A program made the translations under genes and the position numbers. From assembly GCF_002309535.1 (NCBI RefSeq), contig NZ_CP023275.1, positions 2,666,001-2,730,000 on the forward strand: 64,000 nt of DNA, in the 5' to 3' direction. Under the pieces are notes generated by a model. That model was not told where the DNA came from, did not search any database, and was given only the letters and a program-made list of their open reading frames with translations. Source of the DNA: Sulfurospirillum diekertiae. Its GTDB lineage: Bacteria > Campylobacterota > Campylobacteria > Campylobacterales > Sulfurospirillaceae. Of the stretch, positions 16,514-24,499 are shown one piece after another (the stretch's first letter is position 1; every line of letters starts with the position of its first letter).

Positions 16514-16589
16514 GCTGGTGTAGCTCAGTTGGTAGAGCAGTTGATCCGTAATCAACAGGTCGGGGGTTCGAGTCCCTTCACCAGCTCCA
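16514..16589 (+). tRNA. tRNA with anticodon CGT (threonine by anticodon), C at position 33
   Basis: A full cloverleaf of 76 nt with encoded CCA. The acceptor stem GCTGGTG pairs with CACCAGC, the D stem is GCTC/GAGC, the anticodon stem is GTTGA/TCAAC, and the T arm has the TTCGAGT loop. The seven-base anticodon loop is TCCGTAA (16545-16551), so positions 34-36 are CGT (Thr, codon ACG). Position 33, almost always U, is C (16546). G1-C72 and C2-G71 agree with threonine identity. Reading the anticodon as CCG would break the stem. Confidence 0.9.
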
Positions 16590-16619
16590 GCCTCTTCTAA
16601 AATTCCCCATGTTTTTAAC

Positions 16620-16681
16620 GCTAAACGTTTAACTTCCCCTGCTTTGTGCTTTTACATGTAACGAAACGTTAAAAGTTTAGC
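16620..16681. other. Inverted repeat downstream of the tRNA
   Basis: GCTAAACGTTTAAC (16620-16633) pairs with GTTAAAAGTTTAGC (16668-16681) with one mismatch, enclosing a TTACATGTAA palindrome (16652). It may be a tRNA processing or termination structure. The rest of 16590-16768 shows no gene; it is the leader of mnmA. Confidence 0.4.
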
Positions 16682-16768
16682 CCAGTCCCTTAGTCGCCCA
16701 TTTTTGGGTCAACACGAAACGTAAAGACTTTTACTCTTTAGACGTCGAAATGAAATAAAAGAGAAACC

Positions 16769-17788
16769 ATGAAAATTGCACTCCTGATGAGTGGCGGCAT
16801 TGACTCCAGTTACTCCGCTTATTTGCTCAAAAACCAAGGCCATGAGGTTATTGGTATCTATCTCAAACTCCATGACGATGAGAAAAAACATGCGATCAAC
16901 ATCGCCAATATCGAAAAAGTGAGCCACCATTTGGGCATACAGACCCATGTAATTGATGCCAAAGCGCTGTTTAAAGAGCATGTGTATGACTATTTTGTCC
17001 GATCCTACGAGCAAGGACGAACGCCCAATCCGTGTGCTTTTTGCAATCCGAAAATGAAATTTGGGTTTGCCTTTGAAAAAGCGATGGAGATGGGATGCGA
17101 AAAAATTGCCACTGGGCATTACGCACGCGTTGAAAATGGGCATATCAAAGAAGCTTACGATATGTCAAAAGATCAAAGTTATTTCCTTTTTGGGCTTAAA
17201 AAAGAGGTGATCGAAAAGATCATTTTCCCCTTAGGCGGCATGCTCAAAAACGACATCAAACCCATTGCGCTTAAAGAGTTGCCATGGCTTGGAACCTTAG
17301 AGACCTACAAAGAGTCTCAAGAGATTTGCTTTGTCACGGACACTTACATTGAAGTGTTGAAAAAACATATTAACGTTGATCAAAAAGGCACCATCAAAGA
17401 TGTCAAAGGCAATGTTATTGGCGAGCACAAAGGCTACATGCACTACACGATCGGTAAACGCAAAGGCCTTACTATTAATGGCGCGCATGATCCGCATTTT
17501 GTGGTGAACATTGATGCCAAGACCAACACGGTTATTGCAGGGACCAAAGAAGACCTACTCCAAACCCAAGTGGTTGCCGAAAATTTCTCGTTGGATAAAG
17601 AGTTTAAAGAAGGTGAGTACGGTGTAAAAGTACGCTACCGAAGTCCCAAAACCAAAGCGCATGTGAAAATTGAAAATGGCAAGATCATCGCTAACCTTGA
17701 AGAGGGTGTTTTTGGACTTGCTAGTGGGCAAGCACTCGTTGTTTACCAAGATGACCTCGTCATCGGCGGCGGTTGGATCGAAGCGTAA
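16769..17788 (+). CDS. mnmA: tRNA-specific 2-thiouridylase MnmA
   Basis: A 339-residue PP-loop enzyme that installs the s2U34 sulfur in tRNA-Lys, -Glu and -Gln. The PP-loop motif [13 protein letters not shown] sits at the N-terminus, and the two catalytic cysteines are in TPNPCAFCN and SQEICFV. It is slightly shorter than E. coli MnmA (368). It lies just after the tRNA gene and before a bidirectional terminator. Confidence 0.93.
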   Translation: MKIALLMSGGIDSSYSAYLLKNQGHEVIGIYLKLHDDEKKHAINIANIEKVSHHLGIQTHVIDAKALFKEHVYDYFVRSYEQGRTPNPCAFCNPKMKFGFAFEKAMEMGCEKIATGHYARVENGHIKEAYDMSKDQSYFLFGLKKEVIEKIIFPLGGMLKNDIKPIALKELPWLGTLETYKESQEICFVTDTYIEVLKKHINVDQKGTIKDVKGNVIGEHKGYMHYTIGKRKGLTINGAHDPHFVVNIDAKTNTVIAGTKEDLLQTQVVAENFSLDKEFKEGEYGVKVRYRSPKTKAHVKIENGKIIANLEEGVFGLASGQALVVYQDDLVIGGGWIEA

Positions 17789-17795
17789 AAGAACT

Positions 17796-17823
17796 AAGAG
17801 CCGTTTTACAATGGCTCTTTCTC
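17796..17823. terminator. Bidirectional terminator between mnmA and the C_GCAxxG gene
   Basis: Stem AAGAGCC (17796-17802) / GGCTCTT (17813-17819) with a T-rich tail on the plus strand. It lies between convergent genes; the minus-strand stop codon falls in the loop. Confidence 0.7.
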
Positions 17824-18270
17824 TTTACATGTAAGCATATGTTCTACTTCCGTAACAGCGTAAACCACATAAAGATCGCACTTACAGGTTTTGCAATTTC
17901 CCTCTTTAAATTTCTCTCCGGCATCAGGAGAACTGAGTGAAAAGCCCAAAAGTTTGGCACATTCACAGCTTCCAAAGGCTTTTTCAAAATGCTCTTTAAA
18001 CAGTTGTACATTGTGATAAAGCGGATCTTTTGGATCACTGGCATTTGTACGTCCTTGCAGGAGTGAAAGAGCCATAACACCACCACTATATGCTCCACAA
18101 AGCCCACCGTCGCTGCGAGACAAACCACTTCCAAATCCTGATGCGATAGCAGGAATCAATGGTGAATCAATGCCGTGTTTTTCTGCGATGGTTTTTAAAA
18201 CTGCTTCACTACACACATAGCCATTTGAAAAATGCTCTAATGCTTTTTGTTCAACCGATTCATTCATCAT
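17806..18270 (-). CDS. C_GCAxxG_C_C family redox protein
   Basis: This 154-residue protein has the family signature SDGGLCGAYSGGVMALSLLQG and further conserved Cys (FGSCECAKLLG and CKTCKCD). Family members resemble the split-Soret cytochrome region and are thought to bind metal or FeS, but no reaction is established. It is last in a minus-strand set with a mini-thioredoxin and a rhodanese. The palindrome at 17825 encodes the LTCK near its C-terminus. Confidence 0.85.
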   Translation of the reverse strand: MMNESVEQKALEHFSNGYVCSEAVLKTIAEKHGIDSPLIPAIASGFGSGLSRSDGGLCGAYSGGVMALSLLQGRTNASDPKDPLYHNVQLFKEHFEKAFGSCECAKLLGFSLSSPDAGEKFKEGNCKTCKCDLYVVYAVTEVEHMLTCKEKEPL

Positions 18271-18276
18271 ATTTCC

Positions 18277-18507
18277 TTACCCTAAAAGTGCCACAATTTC
18301 ATCGACACTTAACAATTTTCCACTACTGACAACTTTACCATCAATAACCAAAGCAGGTGTAGAAGTCACTCCATAATGCATAATTTGCATGAGATCTTCT
18401 ACCTTTTCTATTTGTGCAAATAGCCCTTTTTGAGCCACCGCCTCTTTTACATGTAATGTCAATGCTTGACATTTAGAACAACCTGTTCCTAAAATTTCAA
18501 TCTTCAT
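18277..18507 (-). CDS. Small thioredoxin-like protein (redox-active disulfide protein 2 family)
   Basis: A 76-residue thioredoxin/glutaredoxin-like fold. The active-site CxxC is in GTGCSKCQAL and a cis-Pro loop is in GVTSTPALVIDG. Such mini-thioredoxins often sit beside ArsP/YraQ-type permeases and arsenic genes, as here. Its ATG overlaps the stop of the rhodanese gene. It contains an LHVK-encoding palindrome (18447). Confidence 0.88.
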   Translation of the reverse strand: MKIEILGTGCSKCQALTLHVKEAVAQKGLFAQIEKVEDLMQIMHYGVTSTPALVIDGKVVSSGKLLSVDEIVALLG

Positions 18508-18965
18508 TGTTTCTCCTTAGACGCTTGATACTCCTCTAAAAACTCTTTTGCATTATCCCCACGCAAAAAATCAGCCACTTTCAAAAGCCCATCATTGAGA
18601 TACTTCGCGTTATAGCCATTTTGCACCAAAAAAAGGCGCGCAAGATTAGACCTATCATTATGCGGACATGCGGTGATAATCAGTTTGTCTTTGGGAAGCT
18701 CATTTAACCGTTTGGGTAGTTCATTGAGCGGAATATTTTTCGCAAAATTCATATGCCACACTTCAAACTCTTCACGAAAACGGACATCCACTAAAATTGC
18801 TTTCCCCTCTTCAATCAGAACCAACATATCCGGTGTTTTGATCTTCATATTTTCACGCTCTTTATAGTCAAAATGCAGAAGATACTCTTCAAAACTCACC
18901 TTTTTAAGCTCATCTGCATGAAGCAAACCCATCATCAATAAAACAGCTATCACTACTTTTTGCAT
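18504..18965 (-). CDS. Secreted rhodanese-domain protein
   Basis: The protein has 153 residues with an N-terminal signal peptide (MQKVVIAVLLMMGLLHA) and then a rhodanese domain. The catalytic Cys is in ITACPHNDRSN, a variant of the usual CxxGxRS loop. The start is ATG 18963-18965, because GTAAGGAAAAAAAT lies just upstream; a longer open frame reaches 19052 but overlaps the cyclase gene and lacks a signal peptide. It is probably a periplasmic sulfurtransferase; the substrate is unknown. Confidence 0.85.
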   Translation of the reverse strand: MQKVVIAVLLMMGLLHADELKKVSFEEYLLHFDYKERENMKIKTPDMLVLIEEGKAILVDVRFREEFEVWHMNFAKNIPLNELPKRLNELPKDKLIITACPHNDRSNLARLFLVQNGYNAKYLNDGLLKVADFLRGDNAKEFLEEYQASKEKQ

Positions 18966-18975
18966 ATTTTTTTCC

Positions 18976-20409
18976 TTACGCAACAATGACTTGATCTTTG
19001 CCTGCTTTTTTAGCTTCATAAAGTGCGTTGTCCACTTTGTAGACCAACCCATCTTGGCTCTCCAAGCTGCTAAGATGCCCTACCCCAATACTCACCGTAA
19101 GAGGTCTTTGTAAAAGACTACTCAGCGCTTTGTCCTCTCGAATAGCTTGGCAAATTTTCTGTGCAATTTCAACACTCTTTTCAGGACTCACATCCACGAA
19201 AAGAAGTGCAAACTCTTCACCACCCCAACGCGCTATCATATCAGAAGAGCGAAGCTCCACGCGTAAAATTTCAGCAACCCTCACTAAAGCTTCATCGCCC
19301 ACAAGATGTCCAAAGGAGTCATTGACTTCTTTAAAATTATCAATATCAATCAAAACAAGTGTGAGTGAATTGATACCTTTTTTGTAAAGTTTATAGAATT
19401 TTTCAAAATGTTCATTAAATTTTCTTCGATTGGCAAGCCCCGTCAGTGAATCTTCACTTGCCATTTTAACAAGCTGTTTTTGATAAATATTGATCGTATA
19501 AATAATAATGAGCGTTACCAACAAGGTTACCAAAAGCGAAATCGCTAAATTCGCATAAAATGTTTTCTTAAGCTCCTTAAGATACTCTTTTTTATTAATT
19601 TCGACAAAAAGTTGCAGTTTGAGTTTTCCAATGTACTTGGTATTTAAAAGGTATTCACCCTCTTTATTTTTATACTCAAACTGTGTCTGTTCCCCCTTAT
19701 AAATAGCCTCTTTGATACTTTTTAACCCATCAATATTGGCAATATTGCCACGTTTATTGAGGGCTTGAGAGAAAAGCGTTATCTCTCCTTTTTGATCGAC
19801 AAAGTAGACGTCATATTTATATTTGGTTTTAAAGGAGTTGAGCATCTTTTCAATGTTGAGAAGGCGCACACCCACACCCGTTACGCCAATCATCTCATTT
19901 TTATAGTTCATCACTTTGTAATTGATAAACATGATTAAGGTGTCACTTAAATTTGCATTATGATCCAGATTGATTTCATAAGGCTCTGGTTGATCTTTAA
20001 AGCGAAAATACCATGCATCGGCACTGTTGTCTTTATTGATAACATCAATGAGACCTCTAGGATGGTAATAGTTTTTAGTTTTATCGGAGACTAAAAATGT
20101 GGTAAAAATATCGTATTTCTGTTGGATTTCCGTGAGATAGCGAACAATGCCATCTATATCTTTTTCACCGCTCATCAGCCAGTCTCGTAAAAAAGTATCA
20201 TGCGACATCAATGAAGAGACCAGTAATGGCTCAATCATGCGCTGTTGAATCTCAGTGTAGATATTGTCAACCGAAAGCGGCAAGGAAGTATTTTGCAGTT
20301 GCTCTTGTGTATCATGAACATTTTTCATATAATTGATCACAGAGCCTGTAATGGATACACCCAAAAGCAATCCAGCTATAATCACAACCACTTTAGTTTT
20401 TAATCGCAT
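18976..20409 (-). CDS. Membrane diguanylate cyclase with periplasmic Cache-type sensor
   Basis: A 477-residue protein. An N-terminal helix (about 6-27) and a second helix (about 290-310) bracket a large periplasmic domain with dCache-like features (YYHPRGLIDV and TGVGVRLLNIEKML). The C-terminal GGDEF domain has RWGGEEFALLF and an I-site RSSD five residues upstream, so it is likely an active c-di-GMP synthase with product inhibition. It sits between the rhodanese gene and the ArsP-like permease, separating what otherwise looks like one redox/arsenic cluster. Confidence 0.9.
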   Translation of the reverse strand: MRLKTKVVVIIAGLLLGVSITGSVINYMKNVHDTQEQLQNTSLPLSVDNIYTEIQQRMIEPLLVSSLMSHDTFLRDWLMSGEKDIDGIVRYLTEIQQKYDIFTTFLVSDKTKNYYHPRGLIDVINKDNSADAWYFRFKDQPEPYEINLDHNANLSDTLIMFINYKVMNYKNEMIGVTGVGVRLLNIEKMLNSFKTKYKYDVYFVDQKGEITLFSQALNKRGNIANIDGLKSIKEAIYKGEQTQFEYKNKEGEYLLNTKYIGKLKLQLFVEINKKEYLKELKKTFYANLAISLLVTLLVTLIIIYTINIYQKQLVKMASEDSLTGLANRRKFNEHFEKFYKLYKKGINSLTLVLIDIDNFKEVNDSFGHLVGDEALVRVAEILRVELRSSDMIARWGGEEFALLFVDVSPEKSVEIAQKICQAIREDKALSSLLQRPLTVSIGVGHLSSLESQDGLVYKVDNALYEAKKAGKDQVIVA

Positions 20410-20460
20410 AGTCTCTCCTTGAATACGCGATTATAACACAAAATAGACGACAAAAAAACA

Positions 20461-21420
20461 TCATAACAGTGCGTTAAACAGATACCCAACACCCATAATT
20501 CCAAGAGCCACAATGCCAAAAAAGAGGGCAATCAGCTTTACATGTAAAATGCGCTTTAAAATCATCGCTTCAGGCAGACTGAGTGCGGTGATCGCCATCA
20601 TAAAGCTCAGCGCCGTCCCAAGTAACATTCCTTTACTGGTTAACACTTCGATGAGCGGCATCACGCCTGCGGCATTGGAATACATCGGAACGCCCAGCAG
20701 TACAGCAAAAGGGACACTGTACCACGCATTGCTTCCTGCATATTTGACGATCAATTCCGTTGGAACATATCCATGAATAAATGCCCCAATGCCCACACCA
20801 ATCATCACATACAGATAGATTTTCTGTAAAATATCCAGCGTGTAGCCCCATGACTCTTTCACTCTTTTTTTCACCGTCAGTGTAATCTCAACCTCTTTCA
20901 AATCACCACTCATGGGTACCACAGGAATTAAGACGTATTTTTCCATCCCTAGTTTGCCGACAATAAAGCCGCCTAGAATGGCAACCAACAGTCCAAAACC
21001 AATGTACAGTGCCGTGATTTTCCAGCCAAAAAGCCCAAATAAAAGCGCAATAGCAATTTCATTGTTCATGGGACTTGAGATCAAAAAACTAAAGGTAATC
21101 CCAAGAGGAATGCGCGCTTGCATAAATCCTAAAAACAGAGGAATCGCCGAACAACTACAAAACGGCGTAATAATGCCAAAAAGTGCTGCTAAAATATTGC
21201 CTGTGAACTCACTTTTACCTTGCAAATAGACGCGTACTTTGTCGGTATTAAAATACGTTCTCAAAAAACTCACTGCAAAAATAATCAGCACTAAAAGAAT
21301 GTAAATTTTCACTGTATCAAAGATGAAAAAATGAACCACTTCTGCTTTTTGTGTCGAAGCATCCAGTCCGAATACCCCATAGACCAGATAATCTACCATC
21401 TTTTCCCATACATTAAACAT
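20461..21420 (-). CDS. ArsP/YraQ-family permease
   Basis: This membrane protein has 319 residues and about eight to ten helices. It has the DUF318 permease signature with Cys-rich GIITPFCSCSAIPLF and SPMNNEIA in paired repeats, and PMYSNAAGVMPL in the second half. In Campylobacter, ArsP of this family exports organoarsenicals. Its ATG overlaps the arsC stop, which supports an arsenic role. It lacks the Acr3/ArsB fold, so inorganic arsenite export is not shown here. LHVK-encoding palindrome at 20537. Confidence 0.85.
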   Translation of the reverse strand: MFNVWEKMVDYLVYGVFGLDASTQKAEVVHFFIFDTVKIYILLVLIIFAVSFLRTYFNTDKVRVYLQGKSEFTGNILAALFGIITPFCSCSAIPLFLGFMQARIPLGITFSFLISSPMNNEIAIALLFGLFGWKITALYIGFGLLVAILGGFIVGKLGMEKYVLIPVVPMSGDLKEVEITLTVKKRVKESWGYTLDILQKIYLYVMIGVGIGAFIHGYVPTELIVKYAGSNAWYSVPFAVLLGVPMYSNAAGVMPLIEVLTSKGMLLGTALSFMMAITALSLPEAMILKRILHVKLIALFFGIVALGIMGVGYLFNALL

Positions 21421-21820
21421 CGCTTAGCTCTTTTTCAATAATAGGCAAAAGCTCTGCTTTAATTGCTTTACATGTAAGAATAAACGCCCCATAATCTTTC
21501 CCATCGGGATCGGAAAAGCCAACATGAATTTTTTTAGGAATAGGACGAGGAAACATGGGACAGCTCTCTTTGGCATGATCGCATACCGTGACTACCAAAT
21601 CGAAGTCTACATGTAAAACCTCATCGAGTGTTTTGGAGTGGTAGTTCTCTTTCCAAATGCCCTCTTCTTCTAAGACTTTTTTCGCATAGGCATTGACATA
21701 TCCGCTTGCACGCACGCCCGCACTATACGCCTCAATGCCTTTTAAATGTGCGTTTACGAGCGCTTCAGCGATAATACTTCGACAACTGTTGCCCGTACAT
21801 AAAATCAGTACTTTTTTCAT
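21413..21820 (-). CDS. arsC: Arsenate reductase, LMW-phosphatase type ArsC
   Basis: A 135-residue low-molecular-weight phosphatase-fold protein. The N-terminal P-loop LCTGNSCRS carries the catalytic Cys and Arg, further redox Cys occur in VTVCDHAKESCPMF, and the acidic loop is in GFSDPDGKDYG. This is the thioredoxin-coupled ArsC type; the mini-thioredoxin encoded nearby could be its reductant (inference). The first gene of the arsC-permease pair, it has an ArsR-type palindrome upstream. Confidence 0.92.
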   Translation of the reverse strand: MKKVLILCTGNSCRSIIAEALVNAHLKGIEAYSAGVRASGYVNAYAKKVLEEEGIWKENYHSKTLDEVLHVDFDLVVTVCDHAKESCPMFPRPIPKKIHVGFSDPDGKDYGAFILTCKAIKAELLPIIEKELSDV

Positions 21821-21872
21821 GATCTAGCCTTTACATGTAACAATGATGAAATGGTAGCATAAAATTATCTTT

Positions 21873-21892
21873 ATATCAAGATATATTGATAT
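21873..21892 (-). promoter_or_regulatory. Putative ArsR-family operator upstream of arsC
   Basis: ATATCAA-GATATA-TTGATAT is a perfect 7-bp inverted repeat with a 6-bp spacer, containing the ATCAA-N6-TTGAT form typical of ArsR/SmtB operators. It lies about 53 bp upstream of the arsC start. No arsR gene is in the window. Confidence 0.6.
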
Positions 21893-21935
21893 GTTAACTC
21901 CTAAAGGTAAGATAAGAGCACAAAATCTATTGCTC

Positions 21936-22943
21936 TTACGCGCCTAAAAGGGAGCTATAACGGGCATCTTCCATGGCACGCCCCGCCCCTAGAATAATAT
22001 TTTGCAAAGGATTATCCACAACATTGACCGCTATTTCTAATTTTGCAGACAGGTAACAATCGAGCCCTTGTAGCATCGAAGAACCACCTGTGAGTAAAAT
22101 ACCTTGATCATAAATATCTTGTGCAAAGGCTGGAGGAAGTTCTGAAAGCATGCGGTGTGTCAGAGAAACCATTTTATCGACCAAAGGCATAATCGCCTGA
22201 TGTACATCGTGAGAACTTGCCACAAAGCGCTCGGGAAGACGAGAGACGAGATTTTTGACATTGATCTGCATCGTTACTTCTTCACGATTGACAAGATTTC
22301 CAAGCTCTTTTTTTAAATGTTCTGCATCATTATGCGAGATGAGAATACGCTTGCTCGCTTTAAAATACTCAATAATTGCCTCATCAAGGTCATTGCCAGC
22401 AACACGGAGAGACTTTGACATCACAATTCCATTACACGAAAGAAGTGAAATATCGCTCACCCCAGCGCCAATATCCAGTACTAAAACGCCTTTAGGTAAT
22501 TCTATCGCTTGCATGGAACCAAGCGCGGCAGAGAAAGGGTCTTTGATGAGCATCACTTCACGAGCACCTCCATCTTTACACGCTTCTACCACAGCACCCC
22601 GCTCCATCGAATTGAGATCGCTTGGAACACTCACAAGAATCGTTGGCTTGAAAAATCGGCTCTGTGCAATGCGCGCAATGACCTCTTTAATATAAGCTTT
22701 TGCAACGGTTAGATTGGCGATTGCCCCTTTGGAAAGGGGATGCATCACTTCGATATGTTGAGGATTTTTACCCCACATTCGCCTTGAAGAAGCACCACTA
22801 TCAAAAAAAGAACTTCGTTTTGTATCGAATGAAATAGAGGTAGGCTCATCTAAAATAATTCCACGGCTGGGTTGATATACCAATGTATTATTAGTGCCAA
22901 GATCAATGGCAAAGGCATTGGAAGAACGAAGGAGAGAAAACAT
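21936..22943 (-). CDS. MreB-like actin-family protein (divergent)
   Basis: The protein has 335 residues with the actin-fold phosphate loops: AIDLGTNNTLVY near the N-terminus, VLDIGAGVSDISLLS, and ILLTGGSSMLQGL. The overall pattern is MreB/Mbl, but it departs from standard MreB in the region after the first phosphate loop (residues 30-60). It may be a second MreB paralogue. It follows terC with a one-base gap, unlike the usual mreBCD arrangement, so cell-shape function is inferred. Confidence 0.8.
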   Translation of the reverse strand: MFSLLRSSNAFAIDLGTNNTLVYQPSRGIILDEPTSISFDTKRSSFFDSGASSRRMWGKNPQHIEVMHPLSKGAIANLTVAKAYIKEVIARIAQSRFFKPTILVSVPSDLNSMERGAVVEACKDGGAREVMLIKDPFSAALGSMQAIELPKGVLVLDIGAGVSDISLLSCNGIVMSKSLRVAGNDLDEAIIEYFKASKRILISHNDAEHLKKELGNLVNREEVTMQINVKNLVSRLPERFVASSHDVHQAIMPLVDKMVSLTHRMLSELPPAFAQDIYDQGILLTGGSSMLQGLDCYLSAKLEIAVNVVDNPLQNIILGAGRAMEDARYSSLLGA

Positions 22944-22944
22944 A

Positions 22945-23688
22945 TTACGCCTCTTTTTTAGCTACTGATTTTTTAGCTTTTTTCTTACGACTGTAAATAT
23001 TAATCGACTCAACAGCAAGAGAAAATGCCATCGCGAAATAAACATAGGCTTTTGAGATATGAAGTCCAAACCCTTCAGCGATAAGCGTCACACCAACTAA
23101 AATCAAAAACGAAAGTGCTAAGATTTTAATCGTAGGATTGGCATCAATAAAATCAGAAATAGCCTTACTTGCAAACATCATCACTCCTACCGCAAGGACA
23201 ACGGCCAAAATCATAATGATAATATTGTTTGCCATACCCACAGCAGTAATGACAGAATCCAGAGAGAAAACGATGTCCAAAACAGCAATCTGAATGAGTG
23301 TATTAAAAAAGCCACGTGAACCTTTTTTAAGCTCTTTTTCTTCTTCACCTACCTCTTCAATGTCTTGGTGAATCTCTGTTGTTGACTTGGCAAGGAGAAA
23401 TAGACCTCCCACAATTAAGATGAGATCGCGTCCTGAAATAGGATAAGAAAAAAGAGTAAAAAGGGGCGTTGTTAATTTCATAATCCAAAAGAGTGAGAGA
23501 AGGAGCATGATCCGCGTGATCATCGCAAGACCCAGTCCAAAGATCCGACCTTTATCTCTTTGATGGGCTGGCAAGCGTCCTACGAGAATAGCAATAAAAA
23601 TAATATTATCAATTCCAAGAACAATTTCCAAAGCCGTTAATGTCAATAACGCCATAAGTGCTTCGGCAGTAAATAGCGATTCGAGCAT
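22945..23688 (-). CDS. TerC/Alx-family integral membrane protein
   Basis: This 247-residue protein has about seven helices. The TerC signature is visible as two similar acidic helices, EIVLGIDNIIFI and DIVFSLDSVITAVG, in the N- and C-halves. TerC/Alx family members have been linked to manganese export and support of the Sec pathway. It ends in a Lys-rich tail. It sits immediately upstream of the mreB-like gene. Confidence 0.9.
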   Translation of the reverse strand: MLESLFTAEALMALLTLTALEIVLGIDNIIFIAILVGRLPAHQRDKGRIFGLGLAMITRIMLLLSLFWIMKLTTPLFTLFSYPISGRDLILIVGGLFLLAKSTTEIHQDIEEVGEEEKELKKGSRGFFNTLIQIAVLDIVFSLDSVITAVGMANNIIIMILAVVLAVGVMMFASKAISDFIDANPTIKILALSFLILVGVTLIAEGFGLHISKAYVYFAMAFSLAVESINIYSRKKKAKKSVAKKEA

Positions 23689-23774
23689 AATGCACTATCC
23701 TCTTTTTTTCCTTTTATTGTACCTACATTTGGGTATAAGTCTTCTTAGTAACCATCTTGTTAAGCAAGACAAGT

Positions 23775-23780
23775 TATAAT
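23775..23780 (+). promoter_or_regulatory. -10 box upstream of mqnA
   Basis: TATAAT lies 26 bp before the mqnA ATG. No good -35 hexamer is at 17 bp, which is normal for epsilonproteobacterial sigma-70 promoters. Confidence 0.5.
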
Positions 23781-23806
23781 ACAAAACCTAGATATAAGGA
23801 GTCTGT

Positions 23807-24478
23807 ATGGTTTTTGGAAAGATAGACTATATCAATCTTCTTCCATTTCATGTTTTTTTAAAACGAGCCTCACTACCCAACGCGTTTAAACGTTCATGTG
23901 AGCATCAGAAATCTGTTCCGTCCAGTATCAATCGTAAATTTAGAAAACGTGTTGTGGATGCCGCATTTATTTCCAGTATTGAAAGTAAACGCAAATCGAT
24001 CACCCCTTTGCCTATTGGCATCGTGGCGCAAAAAAATGTTAAAAGTGTTATTTTAAAAAAGGGCGTTGCTAAAAGAGACCCCGCCTCTGCTACATCCAAT
24101 ATGTTAACCCGCGTCCTTGGGTTAGAAGGTGAAGTTTTCATCGGAGATCGTGCACTCAAACTCTACCTACAAGAGCCCGATGCGTATATTGACCTTGCTC
24201 AAGTTTGGCATGACACGTATCATCTCCCTTTTGTATTTGCACGATTGTGTGTGAATGTGCGTCAAAGTTTTTACAAAAAACTCTCTGCAAAGTTTGTTCA
24301 ATGCCCGATTAAAATTCCTAACTATATTTTAAAGACCTATGCCAAAGAGCGTGGTATTGCAGCCCATGACATTAAAGAGTACCTTAAACTTATCAGTTAT
24401 TCCATTGGGAAGAAAGAGCAAAAAGCCCTGTTTATGTTTCTCAAAAAAGCCAAACGCCTCAACAAGCCTTCGTCGTAA
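23807..24478 (+). CDS. mqnA: Chorismate dehydratase MqnA (futalosine pathway)
   Basis: A 223-residue protein of the MqnA/MqnD periplasmic-binding-protein-like fold, converting chorismate to 3-enolpyruvylbenzoate, the entry step of menaquinone synthesis by the futalosine route. The N-terminus FGKIDYINLLPF and the PDAYIDLAQVWHDTYHLPFVFARL segment match the family. It pairs functionally with mqnD at 59405. ATAAGGAG precedes the start. Confidence 0.88.
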   Translation: MVFGKIDYINLLPFHVFLKRASLPNAFKRSCEHQKSVPSSINRKFRKRVVDAAFISSIESKRKSITPLPIGIVAQKNVKSVILKKGVAKRDPASATSNMLTRVLGLEGEVFIGDRALKLYLQEPDAYIDLAQVWHDTYHLPFVFARLCVNVRQSFYKKLSAKFVQCPIKIPNYILKTYAKERGIAAHDIKEYLKLISYSIGKKEQKALFMFLKKAKRLNKPSS

Positions 24479-24499
24479 AATCCTCAAAGGAGTTGCCCG

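Noticed and set aside
16514-16589. Reading the tRNA as tRNA-Arg(CCG).
   Set aside because: It would require shifting the anticodon stem by one base and losing its pairs. The standard fold gives CGT.
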